Positions 53,238 through 63,967 are shown, numbered from the stretch's first letter. The stretch is 64,000 nt of DNA from Arthrobacter celericrescens (GCF_003614925.1 NZ_QYLP01000031.1:54436-118435); one strand, 5' to 3'. A program made the numbers and translations. The notes: generated by a model not told the origin, from the letters alone.

Positions 53238-53287
53238 CGAAGGGGATGTGAGCGAACACACAGCGCGCACCGCCCACATCCCCTTCG
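53238..53287. terminator. Hairpin between ribH and hisE
   Basis: Perfect 13-bp arms CGAAGGGGATGTG (53238-53250) and CACATCCCCTTCG (53275-53287) stand 31 bases after the ribH stop. No T-run follows, so termination is probable but not certain. Confidence 0.55.
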
Positions 53288-53317
53288 CTTCCGCAGGATC
53301 CTGTCTTTCCGTCGGCC

Positions 53318-54557
<1,240 letters not shown>

Positions 54558-54561
<4 letters not shown>

Positions 54562-55238
54562 CGTGTCTCCTCTTCTCCTGCCTGGCTGTCGGCCCCTGCC
54601 GCCACGTATGCCACAAGATCCTCGATCGAGATCAAGGGGCACCCATGTTCCGCGGCGAAGTCCCGGAGGCTGTCCAGGCGCATCATCTCACCATCATCGT
54701 GAACCACTTCGGCGATCACGCCTACCGGGGCAAGCCCGGCCAGGCGGCATAGGTCCACTGCCGCCTCCGTGTGTCCGGGGCGTTCACGCACTCCACCGTT
54801 AACGGCGCGGAGCGGGAAAATATGCCCCGGGCGGGTAATCGACGACGGCGTGCTGGCCGGGTCCGCGAGGATCCTGGCGGTCAGCGCCCGGTCGCCGGCG
54901 GAGATTCCGGTGCTCACGCCCGTGGCCGCATCGCAGGACACGGTGTAGGCGGTGCCCTTGGAGTCCTGGTTGTCTTCGACCATGGGCGGCAGCTGGAGGG
55001 CGTCGGCGCGGGAACCTTCCAGCGGAACGCAGATCACCCCGGAGCTGTAGCGGATGGTCCAGCCCATGAGTGCGGAGGTGGCATGCTCGGCAGCGAAGAT
55101 GATGTCGCCTTCGTTCTCGCGGTCTTCGTTGTCGACCACCACCACGGCACGGCCGGCGGCCATCGCAGCGATGGCGTCCTCCACCGGGTCCAGTCCGTGG
55201 CGCACGGCGGTGCCGCTTTCCTCGGGGAAGGTGCTCAC
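54558..55238 (-). CDS. ribB: 3,4-dihydroxy-2-butanone-4-phosphate synthase
   Basis: The 226-residue enzyme makes the four-carbon unit of riboflavin from ribulose 5-phosphate. It has the acidic [19 protein letters not shown] active-site stretch, [47 protein letters not shown] and [15 protein letters not shown] 55238 overlaps the ribE stop by 4 bases (GTGA), and its own stop overlaps ribA by 4. Confidence 0.96.
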
Positions 55239-55903
55239 TTGGCGTCGCCTCCGTTCGCGCCGTGACCGGCGGCGTGGTTGCCGGCACCCGGGCGGGCGGC
55301 GAAGGACAGCAGCCGTTCTGTGTACTTGGCCAGCACGTCCACCTCCAGGTTGACGCGTCCGCCGATCACCTTGGCGCCGAGGCCGGTTTCCTCGAGGGTG
55401 GTGGGGATCAGCCCGACCTCGAACCAGGGCTCGTTTTCCTGGGCGGGGCTCACGGCGGTCACGGTGAGGGAGACGCCGTCGACGGCGATGGAGCCTTTTT
55501 CGGCGATGTAGCGGGCCAGCTGCGCCGGGACGCCGAAGCGGAGCCTGTCCCAGTTGCCCTGGGACTCGCGCTCCAGGAGCTGTCCGACGCCGTCGACGTG
55601 GCCCTGGACCACATGGCCGTCAAGCCGCCCGCCCGCAGGGACGCAACGCTCAAGGTTGACGACGTCGCCCGGGGCGAGTTCGCCGATGGTCGTGCGGACG
55701 AGGGTCTCCCCCATCACGTCGACGCTGAACTCCTGGCCGTCGATCTCGGTTGCCGTGAGGCAAACCCCGTTGACGGCGATCGAGCCGCCGAGCTCAAGCC
55801 CGTCCGTGGTGCTGGGCGCCGAGAGGCGCAGCGTGGCGCTCACAGTGCCCTGGTGGCCGATGGACAAGACCTTGCCCTGTTCGGCGACGATTCCGGTAAA
55901 CAT
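55235..55903 (-). CDS. ribE: Riboflavin synthase alpha chain
   Basis: The 222-residue protein has two repeated lumazine-binding domains. The first begins [12 protein letters not shown] with [14 protein letters not shown]; the second is [13 protein letters not shown] with [16 protein letters not shown]. It dismutates two lumazines to riboflavin. The C-terminal 15 residues are a Gly/His/Ala-rich tail outside the family core. It directly follows ribD (adjacent stop and start). Confidence 0.96.
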   Translation of the reverse strand: MFTGIVAEQGKVLSIGHQGTVSATLRLSAPSTTDGLELGGSIAVNGVCLTATEIDGQEFSVDVMGETLVRTTIGELAPGDVVNLERCVPAGGRLDGHVVQGHVDGVGQLLERESQGNWDRLRFGVPAQLARYIAEKGSIAVDGVSLTVTAVSPAQENEPWFEVGLIPTTLEETGLGAKVIGGRVNLEVDVLAKYTERLLSFAARPGAGNHAAGHGANGGDAK

Positions 55904-57022
55904 TCAGTGTTCTCCTTCGGTGGCGTCCGCGGCGTCCTTGCCGGGGGTGTGGTCTTCGGTGGCTTCCGCCAAGGGTTTCAGGTGCAGCCGTAGGTCGCGG
56001 CCGAGGGCCTGGATTGCTCCGCCGCCGGCGTCGTCCCAGGTCCAGTGCTGGGCATCGGCGAGGGTGCCGATGCCCAGGTCATGTAGGGCGGGCGTGCCGC
56101 TGCCAAGCAAGGTGGGCGCCAAGTAGACGATCAGTTCGTCCACCAGTCCGGCCGCCAGGAAGGCGCTCAGGATCCGGGAGCCGCCTTCGACCATCAGGTG
56201 GCGGATGTCCCGGTCGTAGAGCACGGCCAGGGCTTCGGCGGGATCCCGGGTGGCAAGGTGCACGAAGTTGCCGTCGGAGCCACGGATTGCGGCGTCCCCG
56301 GGGACGCCGCGCAGACCCATGACCACACGCAGCGGCTGCTTACCGGATTCTTCGCCCTCGGCGTTGCGTGCCGTGAGGCGCGGATTGTCCACCAGCACGG
56401 TCTCGGTTCCCACCAGGATCGCGTCGATCAGTCCACGCAGCTCGTGGTTGTCCGCGAGCGACTCGGGGCTGGAGATCCACTGGCTGGTGCCGTCGCTGGC
56501 GGCGATCCGGCTGTCCAGGGTCTGGGCGATGTGGAGGGTCACGAAGGGGCGGCGGTGCCGGACGGCGTCGAACCATTCGCGGTTCAGCGCGGTGGCCTGT
56601 TCGCCGCCCAGGCCGGACGCGACGTCCACCCCGGCCGTACGGAGCGTGACGGCGCCGCCGGCAGCGTGGTGGTGCGGGTCATCGACGGCGTACACCACCC
56701 GGGAGACGCCGGCAGCGATGATCGCCTGGGCGCACGGGCCGGTGCGCCCGGAGTGGTTGCAGGGTTCCAGGGTGACCACCATGGTGGTGCCGTTGAGGTC
56801 GATCCCGGCGGCCCGGGCCTCGGCGATGGCGTCGGCCTCGGCGTGGGCCGTGCCGGCACCCCGGTGGTAGCCGGTGACGAGCTGTGTGCCGTCCGGGCCG
56901 AGCACCACGGCCCCGACCAGGGGGTTGGCTCCGCGCGGGCCGAGGAGGGCCGCGGCCAGGGCGGCGTCCATGGCCGCCTGCTCGGCCTCCGTGAAGACGG
57001 TCGTGTTGAGGGCGGTGCTCAT
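55904..57022 (-). CDS. ribD: Bifunctional riboflavin deaminase/reductase
   Basis: The 372-residue protein has an N-terminal deaminase with zinc motif HAEADAIAEA and TLEPCNHSGRTGPCAQA, and a C-terminal reductase with VTLHIAQTLDSRIA and LMVEGGSRILSAFL. It does the second and third steps of riboflavin synthesis. ATG 57022 overlaps the stop of the transporter gene by 4 bases and begins the family similarity; the frame continues upstream only as noise. Confidence 0.95.
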   Translation of the reverse strand: MSTALNTTVFTEAEQAAMDAALAAALLGPRGANPLVGAVVLGPDGTQLVTGYHRGAGTAHAEADAIAEARAAGIDLNGTTMVVTLEPCNHSGRTGPCAQAIIAAGVSRVVYAVDDPHHHAAGGAVTLRTAGVDVASGLGGEQATALNREWFDAVRHRRPFVTLHIAQTLDSRIAASDGTSQWISSPESLADNHELRGLIDAILVGTETVLVDNPRLTARNAEGEESGKQPLRVVMGLRGVPGDAAIRGSDGNFVHLATRDPAEALAVLYDRDIRHLMVEGGSRILSAFLAAGLVDELIVYLAPTLLGSGTPALHDLGIGTLADAQHWTWDDAGGGAIQALGRDLRLHLKPLAEATEDHTPGKDAADATEGEH

Positions 57023-57711
57023 GAGGCGGCTCCGGCCGGTACGGCGGCGGGCTGCACGGAAAGGCCCTCCCGGCGTCCCGCGCGCCACCAGACAAAGAAC
57101 CCTGCCAGCGTGAAGAAGCCATAGAAGAGGTACATGAAGGCGCTGGCGAAGTAGCCGGCACTGAAGAGCAGCGGCACGCCGACGATGTCCACGGCCACCC
57201 AGATCAGCCAGAACTCGGTCCAGCCCCGTGCCATGCCGTAGGTGGCCAGCAGGGAACCGGTGAAGGTCCAGGCGTCGGCCCAGACCGGCGGGTACGAGCC
57301 CAGCGAGTCGAACAGCGGTGTGAGGGCGGCAGTACCGGCGAACAGCGCGGCGACGAGCGCGATGCGGACCTTTGCAGATGCCCAGGACGGCACCACGGCG
57401 CGGCCCTGGGTGGCGGAGGTTCGTCCTTCGCGCCAGCGGTACCAGCCGTAGGCGGCGACGGCGATAAACATCACCTGCCGTCCGGCCTGGCCCCAGAGGG
57501 TCGCCGGAGTCGCGGCGCCGAATACGTTGCCGAGGAAGACCGTGAGGAGGAGCAGGTTGCCCGCGATACCCACGGGCCATGCCCAGACTTTGCGGCGCAT
57601 TCCGCCGAGGGCACTGGCCAGCCCGAAAATGTTTCCCAGCACTTCGCGTAGAACAAGCGCAGACCCGCCAATCGGAATCTGTGCCTCGAAGAGCCATCGC
57701 AGAAAATCCAT
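57019..57711 (-). CDS. ribM: RibM/PnuC-type riboflavin transporter
   Basis: The 230-residue protein has seven hydrophobic segments and PnuC-family features: EVLGNIFGLASALGGMRRKVWAWPVGIAGN and WTEFWLIWVAVDIVGVPL. PnuC-fold proteins under an FMN riboswitch, as here, are RibM riboflavin importers and not nicotinamide riboside carriers; that assignment is from regulation and neighbours. ATG 57711 has GGAA upstream. It is the first gene of the rib operon. Confidence 0.9.
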   Translation of the reverse strand: MDFLRWLFEAQIPIGGSALVLREVLGNIFGLASALGGMRRKVWAWPVGIAGNLLLLTVFLGNVFGAATPATLWGQAGRQVMFIAVAAYGWYRWREGRTSATQGRAVVPSWASAKVRIALVAALFAGTAALTPLFDSLGSYPPVWADAWTFTGSLLATYGMARGWTEFWLIWVAVDIVGVPLLFSAGYFASAFMYLFYGFFTLAGFFVWWRAGRREGLSVQPAAVPAGAAS

Positions 57712-57801
57712 GCCGTTCCTTCCCTGAAAGCCGCGATGGCTCCGGGGGTGTACGACAGCGCAATGCCGGCCGCCCGAAAAACGGACGCCGCAGCATGACT
57801 G

Positions 57802-57949
57802 TACGTGCTTCTCCCATCCAGACTTTGACTGTCGGTACTGGAATTCCACCAGTTCAACCGTCCGCCGCCGCTTCCGGATTGGAAACGATGGCTCGCGGGT
57901 CGCGGACTATGACCGCCGGTTCGGAATTACACCGACCCCGGAGCACGTA
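57802..57949 (-). promoter_or_regulatory. FMN riboswitch (RFN element)
   Basis: Read on the minus strand it begins ACGTGCTCCGGGGTCGGTGT and has the conserved AATTCCGAACCGGCGGT, AGTCCGCGACCCGCGAGC, GGTGGAATTCCAGTACCGAC and AGTCTGGATGGGAGAAG blocks. It closes with GCACGTA pairing with the first TACGTGC (P1). It lies 91 bases upstream of ribM and would turn the rib operon off when FMN is plentiful. Confidence 0.95.
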
Positions 57950-57982
57950 ATGTGTGTTTGCTATTGTGGCACAACTTCGACG

Positions 57983-58007
57983 GCGGCCCGGCTATTCCCC
58001 GGGCCGC
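57983..58007 (-). terminator. Hairpin downstream of rpe
   Basis: GCGGCCCGG (57983-57991) pairs with CCGGGCCGC (57999-58007), a GC-only 9-bp stem with a short loop, 44 bases after the rpe stop and 34 before the riboswitch. No T-run follows. Confidence 0.5.
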
Positions 58008-58050
58008 GCGGTCAACAGTTCGTCACGGTTGGCGTTTCAGCGCCGGCAGC

Positions 58051-58722
58051 CTAGCGCCGCGCGGCGGCGCCAATGCCTGCTTCGCGGAGCCGGTCGATGG
58101 CCGCGGCAGGGTCGTCCTGGCCGTACACGGCGGAGCCGGCCACGAACACGTTGGCCCCGGCTTCGGCCGCACGCAGGATGGTTTCCTCCGTGATGCCGCC
58201 GTCCACCTGCAGGGCCACGCCGATCCCGGAGCCGTCGATGGCCGCGCGCGCCCGGCGGATCTTGGGCAGGGTCACATCGAGGAAGGACTGGCCGCCGAAG
58301 CCCGGTTCCACGGTCATGATCAGGAGCATGTCGAGTTCGCTGAGCATGTCCAGGTACGGCTCCACCGGGGTCGCCGGGCGCAGGGCCATGCCGGCCTTCG
58401 CGCCGCGCGCCCGCAGCTCGCGCGCGAGTTTGATCGGCGCGATGGCCGCCTCGGCGTGGAAGGTCACGGACGCGACGCCGGCGTCGGCGTAGGCAGGCGC
58501 CCAGCGGTCGGCGTCGGCGATCATCAGGTGGGCGTCCAGCGGGACCGGACTGACCGCCTGGATGCGCTCCACGACCGGCAGCCCGAGCGTCAGGTTCGGC
58601 ACGAAATGGTTGTCCATGACGTCGACGTGGACGGCGTCGGCGTTGCTGATCCGCTTCAGCTCCGCCTCCAGGTTCACGAAGTCGGCGGACAGGATGCTCG
58701 GGTTGATGCAGCACGTGGTCAA
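58051..58722 (-). CDS. rpe: Ribulose-phosphate 3-epimerase
   Basis: The 223-residue TIM barrel interconverts ribulose and xylulose 5-phosphates. It has [34 protein letters not shown] with catalytic and metal-binding residues, [19 protein letters not shown] and LQVDGGI. The start is TTG 58722 with GGGGAAC upstream. It supplies the pentose branch that also feeds the neighbouring riboflavin pathway (ribulose 5-phosphate for RibB). Confidence 0.96.
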   Translation of the reverse strand: MTTCCINPSILSADFVNLEAELKRISNADAVHVDVMDNHFVPNLTLGLPVVERIQAVSPVPLDAHLMIADADRWAPAYADAGVASVTFHAEAAIAPIKLARELRARGAKAGMALRPATPVEPYLDMLSELDMLLIMTVEPGFGGQSFLDVTLPKIRRARAAIDGSGIGVALQVDGGITEETILRAAEAGANVFVAGSAVYGQDDPAAAIDRLREAGIGAAARR

Positions 58723-58764
58723 AGTTCGTTCCCCTTGGCGTTGGTGGTCGGGTGCGGGTGGAGC

Positions 58765-60321
58765 TTAGGGCTTCTTGCGGATGAGGGCCATGAACATGGC
58801 ATCCGTCCGGTGCAGGTGCGGCCAGAGCTGAGCGGTGAGCTCGTTTCCGGCACCGAGGTTCCCTTGGAGGCTGACGGCATCCAGTGCCGCGCCGGCGTCG
58901 AGCAGTTCGAGGTCCTCCCGCTTGGCCAGGGCGTCGCTGACGACGGCGGTGGTCTCGGCGGGGTGCGGTGAGCAAGTCACGTACGCCACGACACCGCCGG
59001 GCCGGACGGCGTCGATGGCGGATTCGAGCAGCTCACGCTGCAGCGGGCCCAGCTCGGCGAGGTCCTTGGGCGTGCGGCGCCAGCGGGATTCAGGCCGGCG
59101 GCGGAGGGCTCCCAGACCGGTGCAGGGAACGTCGGCGAGGACCCGGTCGAAGGCGCCGGGTTGTTCCTTGCCGAGGTCCCGGCCGTCGCCGGTGCGGACC
59201 GACCAGGCGGAGCCGGGCACGGCGGCCAGCGCCTGGCTGACCAGTTTGGCCCGATGTGCCGCCGGTTCGTTGGCGAGCAGGCTGGCGCCGGACTCGTTGG
59301 CGAGGGCGGCGAGCAGCGCGGCTTTTCCGCCGGGGCCGGCACAGAGGTCCAGCCACTTCTCGCCCGTGTTTCCGCCGGAGGTGCCGAGCTCGACGGCGGC
59401 GACCGCGCGGGCCACCAGCTGGGAACCGACGTCCTGGACGCGGGTGGTACCGGCCCGGACCGAGGAGAGCCGGCCGAGGTCGCCGCCGCTGGACAGCGCC
59501 GAACCGGCGACGAGCGGGCCCGGGGTCGCACCGTTCTCCAGCGCTTCGTCGAGGCTGCCGAGGCCTGGGAGCGCCACGAGGTTCACCACGGGGGCTGCGT
59601 TGTCCGCTTCGAGCAGCGCGGTGATTTCGGCGGCCGGGCGGCCGTGGGCCACGAGCGACTGGCGGAGCGCCCGCACGATCCACTCGGGATGGGCGTGGCG
59701 CACGGCATCGATCCTGACGGCGTCCGTCTCGCCCTCAAGGAGGTGGTCCAGCCATTCGGGCAGCGAGCGGGCCGTGACCCTGCGGAGCACAGCGTTGATA
59801 AGGGAGGAGGGGCCGGCGCCGATGACGGCACGGGCCAGCCCGACGGTCTGGTCCAGCGCGGCGTGCGCGGGAACCCGCATGGCCAGGAGCTGGTGGGCGC
59901 CGAGCCGCAGGGCGTCCAGCACCGCCGGGTCCAGCTTGGCCAGCGGCCGGTCCACGCAGGCCGCCAGGATGGCGTCATAGGTGCCTTGGCCGCGCAGCGC
60001 ACCGTAGCTCAGTTCCGTGGCGAAGCCGGCGTCCCGCTTGTCGAGGTGGTGGTGCCGGATCCGGGCAGGCAGCACAAGGTTGGCGTAGGCGTCCTCGGAG
60101 GCGACGGCCCGGAGCACCTCGAAGGCCACGAGGCGAGCGGGGTCGGCGCGCCGGGTGCGCTGCGAGGGTGCGCTGGCCGAAAAGCCGCGCTGCGGCCCGC
60201 GGTTGCGTTCGCGACCCTTGGCGTCGCGGCGCACGTTGCTGCGGTCGCCCTGGCTCCGTTCGCGGCTGCCGCCGTCGCGGCCGCCATGGTTTGCCGGGTT
60301 CCGTCGTCCGGACTCGCTCAT
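58765..60321 (-). CDS. rsmB: 16S rRNA (cytosine-967-C5) methyltransferase
   Basis: The 518-residue protein has a basic disordered N-terminus (about 1-55), a NusB-like RNA-binding domain (ARLVAFEVLRAVASEDAYANLVL) and a methyltransferase domain. That domain has SAM motif LDLCAGPGGKAALLA, the cysteine pair DVPCTGLGALRRRPESRWR and the catalytic TCSPHPAET. ATG 60321 overlaps the fmt stop by 4 bases. It forms the def-fmt-rsmB unit common in bacteria. Confidence 0.95.
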   Translation of the reverse strand: MSESGRRNPANHGGRDGGSRERSQGDRSNVRRDAKGRERNRGPQRGFSASAPSQRTRRADPARLVAFEVLRAVASEDAYANLVLPARIRHHHLDKRDAGFATELSYGALRGQGTYDAILAACVDRPLAKLDPAVLDALRLGAHQLLAMRVPAHAALDQTVGLARAVIGAGPSSLINAVLRRVTARSLPEWLDHLLEGETDAVRIDAVRHAHPEWIVRALRQSLVAHGRPAAEITALLEADNAAPVVNLVALPGLGSLDEALENGATPGPLVAGSALSSGGDLGRLSSVRAGTTRVQDVGSQLVARAVAAVELGTSGGNTGEKWLDLCAGPGGKAALLAALANESGASLLANEPAAHRAKLVSQALAAVPGSAWSVRTGDGRDLGKEQPGAFDRVLADVPCTGLGALRRRPESRWRRTPKDLAELGPLQRELLESAIDAVRPGGVVAYVTCSPHPAETTAVVSDALAKREDLELLDAGAALDAVSLQGNLGAGNELTAQLWPHLHRTDAMFMALIRKKP

Positions 60322-61235
60322 TCGAATTCCACGCTTTCCACTGCCACCCCGCGGGCCCAGTCGGCCGAAGCCATCATTTTCTTGCCGGCCGGCTGGATGC
60401 GGCCAAGCTGCACGGCATGCGAACCGGTACCGGCCAGCACACTCTTGCCGTCGAAGCGAAGCCGGCCCGGCTCCAGGTCCCGGACGTCGGGCCGCAGCTG
60501 CAGCGGCTCGAGCTTGACCCGCTGGCCGTCAAGCATGGTCCAGGCGCCGGGCTCCGGGGTGACGCCGCGGGCCCTGCGGTTGATTGCGAGGGCGGGCTGC
60601 CGCCAGTCGATCCGCCCGTCGTCGAGCGTGAGCTTTGGAGCGAGCGAAACCTCGCCGCTCTGCGGTTCCGGGGCCGCCCTGCCGGCGTCGACGGCGGACA
60701 GCGTCTGGCTGAGCAGGACGGCGCCACTGCGGGACAACCGTTCCAGGAGGTCGCCGGCGGTGTCGTCCGCCCGGACGGCTTCCGTGACCGTTCCGAAGAC
60801 CGGCCCTGTGTCCAGTCCTTCTTCCAGCTGGAAGGTGGCCGCGCCGGTGATGTCGTCGCCGGCGATGACGGCGCGCTGCACCGGAGCGGCGCCGCGCCAG
60901 GCCGGGAGGAGGGAGAAGTGCAGGTTGATCCAGCCGTGCCGCGGGACGGCCAGGGCGGCCTTGGGGACGATTCCGCCGTAGGCGACGATCGCCGCGACGT
61001 CGGGCTCGTAGGAGGCGATGCGTTCGGTGGTTTCGGTGTCCACCTTTCCCGCGTGGATGATATCGATGCCAAGTTCCGCCGCGCGGGCGGCCACCGGCGA
61101 CGGCGTCAGGACCCTTTTGCGCCCGGTGGGCGCATCCGGCCGGGTCAGGACGGCGACGACGTCGAATCCGGCGTCGACCAGCGCATCAAGGGAGGGAACG
61201 GCGACCGCCGGGGTACCGGCGAAAAGGACCCTCAT
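60318..61235 (-). CDS. fmt: Methionyl-tRNA formyltransferase
   Basis: The 305-residue enzyme formylates initiator Met-tRNA. The formyl-transferase domain begins MRVLFAGTPAVAVPSLDALV and contains INLHFSLLPAWRGAAPVQRAVIAGD with the catalytic Asn-His-Asp set, then LEEGLDTGPVF. A C-terminal OB-like tRNA-binding domain follows. It overlaps both def and rsmB by 4 bases. Confidence 0.97.
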   Translation of the reverse strand: MRVLFAGTPAVAVPSLDALVDAGFDVVAVLTRPDAPTGRKRVLTPSPVAARAAELGIDIIHAGKVDTETTERIASYEPDVAAIVAYGGIVPKAALAVPRHGWINLHFSLLPAWRGAAPVQRAVIAGDDITGAATFQLEEGLDTGPVFGTVTEAVRADDTAGDLLERLSRSGAVLLSQTLSAVDAGRAAPEPQSGEVSLAPKLTLDDGRIDWRQPALAINRRARGVTPEPGAWTMLDGQRVKLEPLQLRPDVRDLEPGRLRFDGKSVLAGTGSHAVQLGRIQPAGKKMMASADWARGVAVESVEFE

Positions 61236-61798
61236 TCAGGGGTACCGAAGGTGCCGAAGCTGGAGCCGACGGTGGAGGCCCGCTTGCTGGTGGTCTGTTC
61301 GGTCACTGCGTGGTAGTTCGCGGCACGGATGGCCCGGAGGGCTGACTTCCGATCGTCGCCTTCGAGCCGGTCGGTGAAGAGGATGCCGTCCAGGTGGTCC
61401 GTTTCGTGCTGGAAGCAGCGGGCGAGCATGCCTTCGGCCTCGACGCTGACCGGGTTTCCGTGGAGGTCGACGCCGGTGGCGCGGGTGGTGCGGCGGCGGC
61501 GGACGGGGTAGGCCAGGCCGGGGATGGAGAGGCAGCCTTCGATCTGGTCGTCCTGGAAGTCTTCACTGTTTTCCAGGACGGGGTTGATGATGTGCCCCTC
61601 GACGCCGTCGATCCGGTAGGTGAAGACCCGCTGGCTGACGCCGATCTGCGGGGCGGCGAGGCCGGCACCGTCCACGTCCTCCATGGTCTCGGTCATGTCG
61701 GCAACCAGTTTGGCAAGCTCGGGGCCGAAGTCCGTGACAGGATCGGCCACTGTGCGCAGCACGGGGTCCCCGATGATCCGGATACTCAAAATGGCCAT
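61232..61798 (-). CDS. def: Peptide deformylase
   Basis: The 188-residue metalloenzyme removes the formyl group from new proteins. All three motifs are present: GAGLAAPQIGVSQ, EGCLSIPG and QHETDHLDGILFTDRL (HExxH). It is the first gene of def-fmt-rsmB. The C-terminal tail (KRASTVGSSFGTFGTPE) is an extension of the kind seen in Actinobacteria. Confidence 0.97.
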   Translation of the reverse strand: MAILSIRIIGDPVLRTVADPVTDFGPELAKLVADMTETMEDVDGAGLAAPQIGVSQRVFTYRIDGVEGHIINPVLENSEDFQDDQIEGCLSIPGLAYPVRRRRTTRATGVDLHGNPVSVEAEGMLARCFQHETDHLDGILFTDRLEGDDRKSALRAIRAANYHAVTEQTTSKRASTVGSSFGTFGTPE

Positions 61799-61849
61799 GC
61801 GCTGTCAGTCCTCACGATCGGCGTTTGCTTGGCGTCCATACAAGGGAAG

Positions 61850-62731
61850 CTAAGCCAGTTTAGTGGAGCCGGCCACGGCGGGAGCGGCGGGGTACGCCGG
61901 TGGAGCGACCGGAAGCAGGGCCGCGCCGGCCGTAGCGACGTTCGCGGACATGTCCCAGACCCGTTTCAGGGCACAGAATTTCCACCAGTGGTGCTTAAGG
62001 ACATCCGGGTTGGCGCGCTGCGGGCGGACCTCGGTTTCGCCGATGGCCACGGCCAGGAGAACCGGATCCTCGCCGTACTTCCACGGCTCCCATTCCCCTG
62101 CCACCGGATCCACCAGGCTTTCCTCCGCCTTCATGCCTGCCACCAGCTGCATGACGACCTTGTCATCCAGTGCCTTGACCGTGCCGTCGCGGTTGGTTCC
62201 CTTTGTCTTGTAGTCGATCAGGCAGATCCTGCCGTTGATCCGTGCCACCAGGTCCAGCGTGCCGGCGTAGCCGACGCTGGTGTTCCAGACGGTGATTTCC
62301 GGGGCGAGCGGTTCCACGCGGTACAGCTCCCACCATTCATCGAACCGTGCCGCGAAGGCCTCTTCGCCGTGCGAAGCCAGCTCGTTCCGGGCTTCCGCCA
62401 CCCGGTGCGGCCTGCCGAGCGCCCGGAGGGCCACTTGTTCGCAGTAGCCGTGTACGCGGTCCCCGCGCTGGGCAGCGTCGTCCCGGTACACCTCGGCGGC
62501 CTTTGCTGCCTTGTTGACCGCCTGCCGGAGGCCGGCGGGGCTGCCGAGCAGCCGCGGCAGTTCGGGATCGTTCGCCAGGCTGTTCGCTCCCATGTACCCG
62601 AACCAGCCATCCAGCGAGTGCGCCTGCTGCCCGATGACAGTGGTGATGGACGGCACCGAAAAGGCTTCCGTGGTGGAACGGGCGTACATCCGGCCGTAGT
62701 CGGTGGCATGGGCAAGCAGTGGATCTGTCAT
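61850..62731 (-). CDS. PD-(D/E)XK nuclease-like (RecB/Cas4-type) conserved protein
   Basis: The 293-residue protein has the RecB-like nuclease pattern: an upstream H in RGDRVHGYCEQVAL, E in APEITVWNTSVGYAGTLD with the metal-binding aspartate, and ICLIDYKTKG (D-x-K). A QLVAGMKAEE helix follows. The N-terminal 90 residues and the Ala/Pro-rich C-terminus are not recognised. It is a core-chromosome gene between def and the tRNA cluster and resembles conserved Arthrobacter proteins. A role in DNA repair or processing is inferred from fold only. Confidence 0.7.
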   Translation of the reverse strand: MTDPLLAHATDYGRMYARSTTEAFSVPSITTVIGQQAHSLDGWFGYMGANSLANDPELPRLLGSPAGLRQAVNKAAKAAEVYRDDAAQRGDRVHGYCEQVALRALGRPHRVAEARNELASHGEEAFAARFDEWWELYRVEPLAPEITVWNTSVGYAGTLDLVARINGRICLIDYKTKGTNRDGTVKALDDKVVMQLVAGMKAEESLVDPVAGEWEPWKYGEDPVLLAVAIGETEVRPQRANPDVLKHHWWKFCALKRVWDMSANVATAGAALLPVAPPAYPAAPAVAGSTKLA

Positions 62732-62817
62732 AGGAAAACTCTTTCACAGACCCCCGACAGGATCCGAGCCCGGAGCCGTCCGGGGGCGACGGCGACGTAC
62801 GGCGCCGGAGTACGACT

Positions 62818-62855
62818 AAGGCCCCTGCCGTTCCTTGCAGAACAACAGGGGCCTT
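62818..62855 (-). terminator. Hairpin downstream of tRNA-Val(CAC)
   Basis: AAGGCCCCTG (62818-62827) pairs with CAGGGGCCTT (62846-62855), a 10-bp perfect stem 12 bases beyond the tRNA 3' end on the minus strand. Confidence 0.6.
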
Positions 62856-62866
62856 TGCCTCACGGG

Positions 62867-62938
62867 TGGGCGATACTGGGTTCGAACCAGTGACCTCTTC
62901 GGTGTGAACGAAGCGCGCTACCACTGCGCCAATCGCCC
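62867..62938 (-). tRNA. tRNA-Val (anticodon CAC)
   Basis: The minus-strand cloverleaf has acceptor GGGCGAT/ATCGCCC-A, anticodon arm CTTCG-TTCACAC-CGAAG and T-arm GGTTCGAACC. Anticodon CAC reads GUG. Apart from the anticodon arm it is nearly identical to the two Val(GAC) genes downstream. Confidence 0.95.
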
Positions 62939-63232
62939 GTGCATCAAAAACACTAACCGACTCCGGCCGGAAATCAAAAACCGCCCGAACGGAATCCGAA
63001 ATCACCCCCGCTGCAGATACATGAGGCGGCGCCGCCAGCCCGCGGGCGCACGCGCCGGGCAGGCTAATCACAAGCGTGTAACTCAGGAATTCCGCGCCAA
63101 TCCAAGGAAGTCGACGCACAGACAGCCCCGCCGGGGCCAGCGATTTGGAGTTTCCCCGAACCTCCTATAGAGTTTTTACTCGTCGGAAAGCGACGGGCCG
63201 CCCATCGAGGCGGGCCGCGGAAATCCGGCAAT
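62939..63232. other. Divergent intergenic region before the plus-strand tRNA cluster
   Basis: 294 bases without a supported gene. It must hold the promoters of the Val(CAC) gene (minus) and of the plus-strand tRNA cluster. A GC-rich inverted stretch (CGACGGGCCGCCC...GGGCGGGCC-like, about 63191-63218) precedes the first tRNA-Gly. Confidence 0.35.
63143..63169 (+). promoter_or_regulatory. Candidate promoter of the tRNA-Gly-Cys-Val cluster
   Basis: TTGGAG (63143-63148) and TATAGA (63164-63169) are 15 bases apart and about 65 bases upstream of the first tRNA-Gly. The -10 is good but the spacing is short. Confidence 0.4.
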
Positions 63233-63305
<73 letters not shown>

Positions 63306-63359
63306 CGCAGGACACTGTCACGGCACGGACTTCCGGGAAACCGGAACCCTTGCTTACAC

Positions 63360-63430
63360 GGTGGGTTGGCCGAGAGGCGAGGCAGCGGCCTGCAAAGCCG
63401 TATACACGGGTTCGAATCCCGTACCCACCT
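63360..63430 (+). tRNA. tRNA-Cys (GCA)
   Basis: Acceptor GGTGGGT/ACCCACC-T, anticodon loop CTGCAAA (GCA), T-arm GGGTTCGAATCCC. Single copy here, between Gly copy 1 and Val(GAC) copy 1. Confidence 0.95.
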
Positions 63431-63470
63431 CGGTGAAAACCCTGGATCCCGGTTCCGGCCGGATCATTAC

Positions 63471-63542
63471 GGGCGATTGGCGCAGCGGTAGCGCGCTTCC
63501 CTGACACGGAAGAGGTCACTGGTTCGATCCCAGTATCGCCCA
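63471..63542 (+). tRNA. tRNA-Val (GAC), copy 1
   Basis: Acceptor GGGCGAT/ATCGCCC-A, anticodon arm CTTCC-CTGACAC-GGAAG (anticodon GAC), T-arm GGTTCGATCC. Identical to copy 2. Confidence 0.96.
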
Positions 63543-63602
63543 CGGGAGCAAGGAAACTTGCTTGACGTTGAGCGGATGGCTCCGGCCATCCGCTCAACAT
63601 TT

Positions 63603-63675
<73 letters not shown>

Positions 63676-63727
63676 CTCCGGGTTTTAAGGAACCGGAAAC
63701 GGATATTTTCCGGCTCCTGACGGAAAC

Positions 63728-63799
63728 GGGCGATTGGCGCAGCGGTAGCGCGCTTCCCTGACACGGAAGAGGTCACTGGTTCGATCCCAGTATCGCCCA
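63728..63799 (+). tRNA. tRNA-Val (GAC), copy 2
   Basis: Same 72-base sequence as copy 1, placed between Gly copies 2 and 3. Confidence 0.96.
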
Positions 63800-63844
63800 C
63801 CAGAGCAAGGCAACTTGCTTGTTGTTGAACCTGGTTCAGCATGT

Positions 63845-63917
<73 letters not shown>

Positions 63918-63939
63918 CTCCGGGCCCGCGCCCACCATG

Positions 63940-63967
63940 AAAGCAGCTCTTCGGAGCTGCTTTTTTT
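63940..63967 (+). terminator. Terminator of the tRNA cluster
   Basis: AAAGCAGCTC-ttcg-GAGCTGC followed by seven T: a strong stem with a UUCG tetraloop, 22 bases after the last tRNA. Confidence 0.9.

Noticed and set aside
59161..60981. Long plus-strand frame opposite rsmB and fmt
   Set aside because: Antisense shadow; no recognisable domain.
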